A DNA stretch of 48,144 nucleotides from assembly GCA_022821235.1 (NCBI GenBank), contig JAJEEA010000538.1, forward strand, positions 1-48,144, given 5' to 3'. Source of the DNA: Vicinamibacteria bacterium. Its GTDB lineage: Bacteria > Acidobacteriota > Vicinamibacteria > Vicinamibacterales > UBA8438. Below the pieces are notes generated by a model. It did not search any database and was not told the DNA's origin. It worked only from the letters and a program-made list of their open reading frames with translations. Below, in pieces: positions 42,915 through 48,144 of this stretch. Within the stretch, counting starts at the first letter, position 1. Each line of letters opens with the position of its first letter. The position numbers and the translations under genes were made by a program.

Positions 42915-44051
42915 ATGCGCAGATTGCAGACGTTGACGGTTCTCGGCTTGGCACTCGGCCTGCTCCTGGGCGCGACCGCCCCGGCGTCGGCGCAGTTCAG
43001 GGCGTCGGACTTCGAGTTCGGCGACCGGTTCGCCCTGCCGGAAGGCGAGGAGTCGCCGATCTGGAACCCCGCGATGCGGAAGCTGCTCGACGGCGGCCCG
43101 ATGATCGGCGGCACGATCAGGGCGACGGATGCGCGCACCTACTGCGCGATGGCCGCGGCCGGCTACGACTTCATGTGGGTCGAGATGCAGCACGAGGCGA
43201 CCTCCTGGGAGCAGGTGGCCCGGTTGTGGCGCACCTGCCCGGGCCCGGCCGCGCCGGGCGCCCGCGTGGCCTACGCCGACGAGCGTGAGATCCAGCACGC
43301 CACCGACATGGGCGCCGCGGTCATCGTGGTGCCGACCGTCGACAGCGTGGAAGAGGCGCAGGCCGCCGTCGACTGGACCTACTTTCCGCCCATGGGCCGG
43401 CGCAGCTCGGGCGGCGGGCAGGGCCCGGGCGAGCTCTGGAACGACGTGCCCGGCGGCTACCGCCAGACCTGGAACGACAACGTCGTGATCCTCCTCATGA
43501 TCGAGACCCTCGAGGGGGTCGAGGCGGCCCGCGAGATCGCGCAGATTCCCGGCGTCGACGGGCTCTTCGCGGCGAGTGGCGACCTCGGCAACTTCTCGGG
43601 CTACGGCGAGGGCGACCCGGAGTACGAGGCGCTGATCACCGAGGTGTCGACGGCCGCCAAGGAGGCCGGCATCCACGCCTGCGCCCCCCTGCGCTGGGCC
43701 AACCGGGCCGACTTCACGTGCTTCCAGGCCGGCACCGAGGCCGCCAACATTCGCCGCGGCGCCGCGGCCGAGATCGCGCAGGCCGAGGCCGCGTTCAACT
43801 CGACGGGCGGGGGCGGCGCGTCGTCGAACGCGGCGGCGCTGCTCGCCAACCTGACGGCCGAGTGCGGGTCCATCACCTACGAGGCCGACTGCTACGCGGC
43901 GGTCGAGGCCGCGGCGTCGGCGGCGGGGTCGCTGTCGGAGGAGGACCGGGGGCTCATCGTGGGCCGGCTCGGCGCCATCGCTGCCGCGAACCCGAACCAG
44001 GCGGCGCGTATCCGCGAGATCGCGGCGGGCGGCGGGCTCGAGGTGCAGTAG
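42915..44051 (+). CDS. Exported HpcH/HpaI aldolase-like protein
   Basis: The 378-residue protein starts with a signal peptide (LGLALGLLLGATAPASAQ) followed by an HpcH/HpaI aldolase/citrate-lyase beta fold. It contains GYDFMWVEMQHEATSW (His93 equivalent to the catalytic His), ARVAYADEREIQHATDMGAA, VIVVPTVDSVEEAQAAVDW, LLMIETLEGVEAAREI (Glu197, metal ligand) and GVDGLFAASGDLGNFSGYG (Asp223, metal ligand). The key residues are kept, so class II pyruvate-type aldolase chemistry is possible. Export is unusual, because characterised members are cytoplasmic. A ~100-residue C-terminal extension rich in Ala with two Cys (TAECGSITYEADCYAAVEAA) follows. The start at 42915 uses AAAGGA; the ATG at 42906 is an alternative. 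Confidence 0.8.
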   Translation: MRRLQTLTVLGLALGLLLGATAPASAQFRASDFEFGDRFALPEGEESPIWNPAMRKLLDGGPMIGGTIRATDARTYCAMAAAGYDFMWVEMQHEATSWEQVARLWRTCPGPAAPGARVAYADEREIQHATDMGAAVIVVPTVDSVEEAQAAVDWTYFPPMGRRSSGGGQGPGELWNDVPGGYRQTWNDNVVILLMIETLEGVEAAREIAQIPGVDGLFAASGDLGNFSGYGEGDPEYEALITEVSTAAKEAGIHACAPLRWANRADFTCFQAGTEAANIRRGAAAEIAQAEAAFNSTGGGGASSNAAALLANLTAECGSITYEADCYAAVEAAASAAGSLSEEDRGLIVGRLGAIAAANPNQAARIREIAAGGGLEVQ

Positions 44052-44286
44052 CCGGATGGTCCGGTCCGGCGCCTTCCGGGGCGTCGGACCGGGCCGCGTT
44101 GGCCGGGGTAGTTGCCGGTGTCGTGTGGTGGTGCGATCCCCAACCGGCCCCCGCGGGTACGCGCGTCGCACGGAGACCGGCGAAGCGCCAGGCGGCGGGA
44201 GGGCGCGGACGCAGGCCTCGCGGGCCGAGGCGGCGGGGCCTCCGGCCACGGACGGCCGGACGCGTGGGCGGGGAAGGAGAGGTCCG

Positions 44287-45300
44287 ATGAACAACCGATG
44301 GCGATGGCTGGTCCAGGTGGTCGCGGCATGTGCGCTGATGGCGGTTCACCCGATGGCGTCGAGCGCCCAGTCCGGCGCCGACGACGCCTGGGACCTCCCG
44401 CGCACCGCGTGGGGCGACCCGGACCTGCAGGGGGTGTGGACCTCCGCGACGCTGACGCCGCTCGAGCGGCCGGCCGGGCAGGCGGGCCGCGACGTGCTGA
44501 CCGACGAGGAGGCGGCCGAGATCGAGCAGCGGACGGTGGAGAGCCGGGCCGCGAACGACGGCAGGTCGGCCCCGGGTACCGTCGGCGGCTACAACCAGGT
44601 GTGGCTGGACGCGGGGACGCGGATCACCGGTAGCCGGCGCACCTCGCTCATCGTCGATCCGCCCGACGGCCGCATCCCCTGGCGGCCCGGCGAGCGCGAG
44701 GCCCACGACCGCGAGCGGGCGCGCTACGGGGTCGGTCCCTTCCACTCCTACACCGACACCGACACCGGCGAGCGCTACATCACCGACGGGCTCCCGAACA
44801 TGGTGCCGCTGCAGCCCTACAACATGAACCTTCAGGTCCTGCAGACGCCGGGGCAGGTCGTGATGCTGCACGAGATGTACCACGAGCTGCGGGTCATTCC
44901 CCTGGACGACCGGGCCCTGACCGGCATCGCGCAGTGGACGGGCGAGGCACGAGGCCGGTGGGAGGGCGACACCCTCGTCGTCGAGACCGTCAACTTCGTG
45001 GACAAGCCCGACGCCTACTGGAGCTCGCCGTGGCGGAAGGCGCGCTCGACCCTGCGGCTCGTCGAGCGGTTCACCCGGGTCGGTCCCGAGTCGATCGACT
45101 ACACGTTCACGCTGGAGGACCCGGAGGTCTTCGAGCGGGCGTGGACCGCATCGGCGCCCATGACCACCGACCAGGCGTCGCGCGGAGTGACGGCGGGCGA
45201 GCTCTGGGAGTACGCCTGCCACGAGGGCAACCACGCGATGGTCAACATCCTGAGCGGGGCCCGGGCCGAGGAGACGCGGGCGGCGCAGGAGCAGGACTGA
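44287..45300 (+). CDS. Secreted W-GDPDLQG family protein, paralogue 4
   Basis: This 337-residue exported protein has a signal peptide (AACALMAVHPMASSAQ) and the blocks PRTAWGDPDLQGVWTSATLT, RTSLIVDPPDGRIPWRPGER and RYGVGPFHSYTDTDTGERYI. Then come LQPYNMNLQVLQTPGQVVML, ARGRWEGDTLVVETVNF, LRLVERFTRVGPESIDYTFT and EYACHEGNHAMVNIL. Gly-Asp-Ser before the Arg-Gly-Arg-Trp block is Gly-Glu-Ala here. AAGGAGAGG precedes the ATG. It lies downstream of the aldolase-like gene in the same direction and is convergent with the AbrB-like gene. Confidence 0.8.
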   Translation: MNNRWRWLVQVVAACALMAVHPMASSAQSGADDAWDLPRTAWGDPDLQGVWTSATLTPLERPAGQAGRDVLTDEEAAEIEQRTVESRAANDGRSAPGTVGGYNQVWLDAGTRITGSRRTSLIVDPPDGRIPWRPGEREAHDRERARYGVGPFHSYTDTDTGERYITDGLPNMVPLQPYNMNLQVLQTPGQVVMLHEMYHELRVIPLDDRALTGIAQWTGEARGRWEGDTLVVETVNFVDKPDAYWSSPWRKARSTLRLVERFTRVGPESIDYTFTLEDPEVFERAWTASAPMTTDQASRGVTAGELWEYACHEGNHAMVNILSGARAEETRAAQEQD

Positions 45301-45315
45301 TCGGTCGGTCCCCTC

Positions 45316-45558
45316 TCAATTCCGAAGCGTCGGATCATGAGGCTCGTCGCGGAAAGCCTGGAGGTCGAATGTTCCGCGTCCCCGTCGTATCTTGTCGCGC
45401 AAGGTGCCCAGCTTGGTGAGATCGATGCGATGGGGGCGTAGCACGAAGCCATCGGGACCTTCTTCCAGCGAAATCCGGTCGCCGGGTTGCACCCCCATTG
45501 CCTCCAGCACCCGCTTGGGGAGGGTGACCTGACGTTTCGACGTGACCCGGATGAGCAC
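45316..45558 (-). CDS. AbrB/MazE-type antitoxin or regulator
   Basis: This 80-residue protein has the swapped-hairpin AbrB DNA-binding domain. It begins MLIRVTSKRQVTLPKRVLEA with GVQPGDRISLEEGPDGFVLR completing the domain. A ~35-residue tail (LTKLGTLRDKIRRGRGTFDL) would normally wrap a VapC- or MazF-type toxin. The start is a GTG. No toxin gene adjoins it; the neighbours are a W-GDPDLQG gene (convergent, 15 bases) and a PQQ dehydrogenase (25 bases upstream on the same strand). It is either an orphan antitoxin or a regulator of these genes. Confidence 0.8.
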   Translation of the reverse strand: MLIRVTSKRQVTLPKRVLEAMGVQPGDRISLEEGPDGFVLRPHRIDLTKLGTLRDKIRRGRGTFDLQAFRDEPHDPTLRN

Positions 45559-45583
45559 GGTCGTACCAGTCGGTGCGCCCGCG

Positions 45584-47302
45584 CTATCGCTTGGGCAAGG
45601 CGAAGCTGAGAATCAGGTCGCCGCCGCGGCGGCCGCGGTCGCCGCCGCCCGAGGCGACGGTGACGAACTCCTCGCCGTCGACCATGTAGACGGCGGGCGA
45701 GGCGAAGATGCCGGCGCCGGTGTTGTAGCGCCACAGCTCCTCGCCGGTGCGCGCGTCGAACGCGAAGAAGTAGCCGGCGATGTTGCTGCCGGTCCCCACG
45801 AACACCACGCCCCCCTTGGTGACCACCGACCCCGCCTGCCCGTAGCCCTCGAAGATCTGCCGCCACACCAGCTCGCCCGTCGTCGGGTCGTAGGCGGAGA
45901 AGTAGCCCTTGGGGCCCCGCCCGGCGTTGAACGGCCGGTCGATGGCGTTGACGTAGAGCAGGCCGGTGTCGGGGCTCCAGGCGATGGGCCCGTAGCTGGC
46001 CCCGCCGCCCATGCCGGGGGCGAAGATGACGTCGCGGGTCACCCGGGGAATCGGGGTGAACTGCTCGAGGAAGCGCTTGCCCTCCGCGTGCTCGGGGGGG
46101 ATGTCGGTGGGGAACACCGGCGACACCGGCTCCATGCGCTCGCCGTTCGCCTTGTGGGGAATCGGCTGGGTCGGGTAGGGCACCTCGCCCTCGCGGTCGG
46201 TCTCGGTCGGCACCGGGGTCTCGATGATGGGATGCACGGGCTCGCCGGTCTCGCGGTTCAGGATGTAGAGCCAACTGTTCTTGTTGGCCTGCGCGAGGGC
46301 CTTCACCGGCTCGCCGTCGACGACCATGTCGAACAGGACCGGCTGCTGGACGTTGTCGTAGTCCCAGACGTCGTGGTGCACCTGCTGGTAGTACCAGGCG
46401 AGCTGTCCGGTCTTCAGGTCGAGCGCGATGATCGAGTCGGTGAACAGGTTGGCGCCGGCCCGCTGCGTGCTGTCGCCGAAGGGGTTGCCGACCGCGGCGT
46501 AGAGGAGGCCGAGCTCGGGGTCGATGGACGGCGTCTCCCAGATGCCCCCGCCGTTGCGCCCGCCGCCGACCCAGGTCGGGCCCGCGATGTCCCAGCCCTG
46601 GTCGCGCTCGTCCTGGGGAACGGTGTTGAAGTGCCAGACGACCTCGCCCGTCTCCGCGTCGATCGCGAGCACGTGGCCGCCGGGAATCATGCTCTCGCTG
46701 CGGGTCGACCCGACGTAGAGGATGCCGTCGTGGATCTGCGGGGCGCTGGTGAACCAGTAGCCCATCGAGATGGCCGTCTCCACGTCGGGGTAGCGCAGCC
46801 GGAGCACGTCGAGGATGACGCTGGCCTGCCCGTTCTCGCCGAATCCCTCGATGGGCTCGCCGGTCTCGGCGTCGAGCGCGAACATGAACGAGCCGGCGGC
46901 GCTGTAGACGACGCCGTCCGCGTAGGTGACGCCGCGGTGGCGGAAGATGTAGCCCTCGCGCCGGCCGCCGCCGAGCAGCTCGGTCACGTCGTAGATCCAC
47001 AGCAGGTGGCCGTTGGCGGCGTCGACCGCGTAGACGCTGCCACGCGAGTCGGTGACGTACATCACGCCGTCGACGATGACCGGGGTCGTCTGGTTGCTGA
47101 CGCCGTCGATGACCCCGTGCTGGAAGAGCCACCGCGGGGTGAGCAGGTGCGCGTTTTCCGGCGTGATTTGGTCAGTCTCGGAGTACCGGCTCCCGGCCAG
47201 GTCGAGGTTGTGGAGCGGCCAGTCGACGTTCTGGGCCGCAGCAGTCCCGGCGAGGACGGAGAGCGCGCACAGGCTGACGATGGCGGCGCGGACAGGTTGC
47301 AT
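45584..47302 (-). CDS. Secreted PQQ-binding-type propeller dehydrogenase
   Basis: This 572-residue exported quinoprotein-like enzyme is of a different subtype from the one at 27728-29521. A signal peptide (VSLCALSVLAGTAAAQ) precedes WPLHNLDLAGSRYSETDQIT, GVMYVTDSRGSVYAVDAANG, DGVVYSAAGSFMFALDAETG, GHVLAIDAETGEVVWHFNTV, IIALDLKTGQLAWYYQQVHH and DVWDYDNVQQPVLFDM. The last blades are GYFSAYDPTTGELVWRQIFE and GYFFAFDARTGEELWRYNTG. The HDVWDYD motif and the repeated D-x-x-T-G-E-x-x-W blades are typical of PQQ-dependent glucose/alcohol dehydrogenases. It has no heme domain. GGAGGAAG precedes the ATG at 47302. The following AbrB-like gene may be on the same transcript. Confidence 0.85.
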   Translation of the reverse strand: MQPVRAAIVSLCALSVLAGTAAAQNVDWPLHNLDLAGSRYSETDQITPENAHLLTPRWLFQHGVIDGVSNQTTPVIVDGVMYVTDSRGSVYAVDAANGHLLWIYDVTELLGGGRREGYIFRHRGVTYADGVVYSAAGSFMFALDAETGEPIEGFGENGQASVILDVLRLRYPDVETAISMGYWFTSAPQIHDGILYVGSTRSESMIPGGHVLAIDAETGEVVWHFNTVPQDERDQGWDIAGPTWVGGGRNGGGIWETPSIDPELGLLYAAVGNPFGDSTQRAGANLFTDSIIALDLKTGQLAWYYQQVHHDVWDYDNVQQPVLFDMVVDGEPVKALAQANKNSWLYILNRETGEPVHPIIETPVPTETDREGEVPYPTQPIPHKANGERMEPVSPVFPTDIPPEHAEGKRFLEQFTPIPRVTRDVIFAPGMGGGASYGPIAWSPDTGLLYVNAIDRPFNAGRGPKGYFSAYDPTTGELVWRQIFEGYGQAGSVVTKGGVVFVGTGSNIAGYFFAFDARTGEELWRYNTGAGIFASPAVYMVDGEEFVTVASGGGDRGRRGGDLILSFALPKR

Positions 47303-47893
47303 CGGTTCTTCCTCCAACCGCCCCCGGGCGGCATCGAGTCTCGTTCGGGCGGGGTGCCGTGCCGGGATTGTAAACGTGCCGATGCGTTCACGACAACGCG
47401 TCCGCCGCGGGTCGCGGGCGGGTCGTGGGTGCACGTCAGCAGGGACCGGCATGCGCTGGACCATCGCAGAGGCCGACGCCGACATCGCGCGGCACGGCCG
47501 GAAGCTCCGCGGCTGCTTCGAGACTTCCGGGAACGAAGAGCCGCCAAGGCAGCCTCAGGCTCTCCAACGAATCTGACGTGCACCCCCGGGTCGGCGGGTC
47601 GTGGGTCGATTGACCCTCGAAAAGCGGCATGATACGGTCGCCACGGGCCGTTCGGCGACCTCGGCGCCCCCCTTGGCGACGCGGCGCGCCCCGACTTGGC
47701 GCGGCGGTGGCGCGGGTGGCGCCGCCTTGGCGCTTGGCAGGGTCGCGAGGGCCGGCCGCCCGGAGGTTGCGCAACGGCCGTGCCGCCGCTGACGGATCCC
47801 CGTGCGGGAGCGAGGCGGCGACCGGCCGGCTCGTGTGTATCGAGGCGATGGCGCGGCCGACGACGGCCGGCCGCAAGGATTGGTGACAGAACC
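47303..47893. other. Intergenic region between divergent genes, repeats and a possible short frame
   Basis: These 591 bases should hold promoters for the PQQ gene and the ankyrin gene. A 41-codon frame at 47451-47576 (MRWTIAEADADIARHGRKLR then CFETSGNEE) might be a small gene or a remnant. A related word pair occurs at about 47422-47440 (GGGTCGTGGGTGCACGT) and 47573-47612 (ACGTGCACCC ... GGGTCGTGGGT). The right part repeats CTTGGCG several times between 47670 and 47740. None of these has a known function. Confidence 0.4.
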
Positions 47894-48144
47894 ATGAGTG
47901 GACGCCGACTGACTGCCGGGAACGAGCCCCTTCGGAGCGTCCCGGGATTCGCAGCACGGGTTTGGCGCGGGGCGGCCGTGCTCGCCGTCCTGACGATCGC
48001 GGCGACGGCGCCGGCGGCCCTGGCCGCCGGCGACGTGATCGCGGCCGCGAGGGAGGGCGACGCCGCCGCGGTGCGTGCCCTCCTCGCGGACGGGGCGGAG
48101 GTCGACGCCCGGCAGGGCGACGGCGCGACGGCCCTGCACTGGGC
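47894..48144 (+). CDS. Exported ankyrin-repeat protein, 5' part
   Basis: The frame starts at ATG 47894 and runs off the window after 83 codons. A polar N-terminus with Arg residues and a hydrophobic stretch (AAVLAVLTIAATAPAALA) forms a signal peptide. The mature part begins with an ankyrin repeat (DVIAAAREGDAAAVRALLAD, then GAEVDARQGDGATALHWA). Exported ankyrin-rich proteins are common in Acidobacteriota, usually as protein-interaction scaffolds. The remainder of the gene is not in the window. Confidence 0.8.
   Translation, partial: MSGRRLTAGNEPLRSVPGFAARVWRGAAVLAVLTIAATAPAALAAGDVIAAAREGDAAAVRALLADGAEVDARQGDGATALHW

Noticed and set aside
47451-47576. 41-codon frame MRWTIAEADADIARHG as a small gene
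   Set aside because: It has no clear ribosome binding site, no recognised similarity and a compositionally biased tail, so it is only mentioned in the intergenic entry.
1-48144. tRNA or rRNA genes, including an attachment-site tRNA for the mobile element
   Set aside because: I recognised no tRNA cloverleaf or rRNA sequence by reading. An attachment site could therefore not be defined, and a covariance-model scan would be needed to exclude one.

Overview
The window is high-GC bacterial DNA. I infer an Acidobacteriota chromosome. The reasons are two full-length FtsX-type permeases of the acidobacterial duplicated orphan permease (ADOP) type plus a decayed third copy, several secreted PQQ-type beta-propeller dehydrogenases, a TonB-dependent receptor fragment, and four paralogues of a secreted family marked by a W-G-D/H-PDLQG motif. 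No rRNA, tRNA or CRISPR array was seen.

Region 1 (1 to about 7.9 kb) is a degenerate mobilizable element. It holds a very large MobA/MobL-type relaxase on the minus strand. Directly upstream is an oriT whose inverted repeat and nick region read like the IncQ/RSF1010 oriT. A divergent coiled-coil mobilization accessory gene, a CI/S24-like repressor and the start of an excisionase-like HTH gene follow. The relaxase carries a tandem duplication of about 310 residues.

Region 2 (about 8.4 to 13.7 kb) is the most interesting part: a compact class III lanthipeptide locus with visibly lower GC than its surroundings. A 40-codon precursor gene at 8474-8596 has a class III leader (VLALQKL) and a Cys-rich core (GCSTWSMYCDCC) with the Ser-x-x-Ser-x-x-Cys labionin motif. 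It has its own TTGACA promoter and a GGGGGTGA ribosome binding site. Downstream are a full-length LanKC synthetase without the LanC zinc ligands, a 370-residue protein of unknown function, and a SAM methyltransferase. No dedicated transporter or leader protease is visible.

Region 3 (13.9 to 19.7 kb) contains an ADOP permease, a C-terminally truncated PQQ dehydrogenase, and a gene graveyard: a frameshifted N-terminus of a SNF2-type helicase, a receiver-like protein and a VapC-type PIN tail. These look like remains of defence or toxin genes.

Region 4 (19.7 to 35.8 kb) is ordinary acidobacterial content with scars. It includes secreted propeller and family proteins, a lone ribbon-helix-helix antitoxin, a long-form dCTP deaminase, a second ADOP permease, an outer-membrane barrel, a full-length PQQ dehydrogenase and an AAA ATPase. 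It also has a 5'-truncated TonB receptor, DinB, a pyrimidine-dimer glycosylase, a DUF4143 tail and a Uma2 nuclease.

Region 5 (36.0 to 48.1 kb) is mainly a plus-strand series of exported or catabolic genes: three W-GDPDLQG paralogues, a 6-phosphogluconolactonase-type propeller, an acyl-CoA ligase, an NHL propeller and an exported HpcH/HpaI aldolase-like protein. An AbrB-type antitoxin and a PQQ propeller lie on the minus strand, and an ankyrin protein runs off the right edge. The clustering suggests a shared secreted or periplasmic degradation role, but no pathway can be named.
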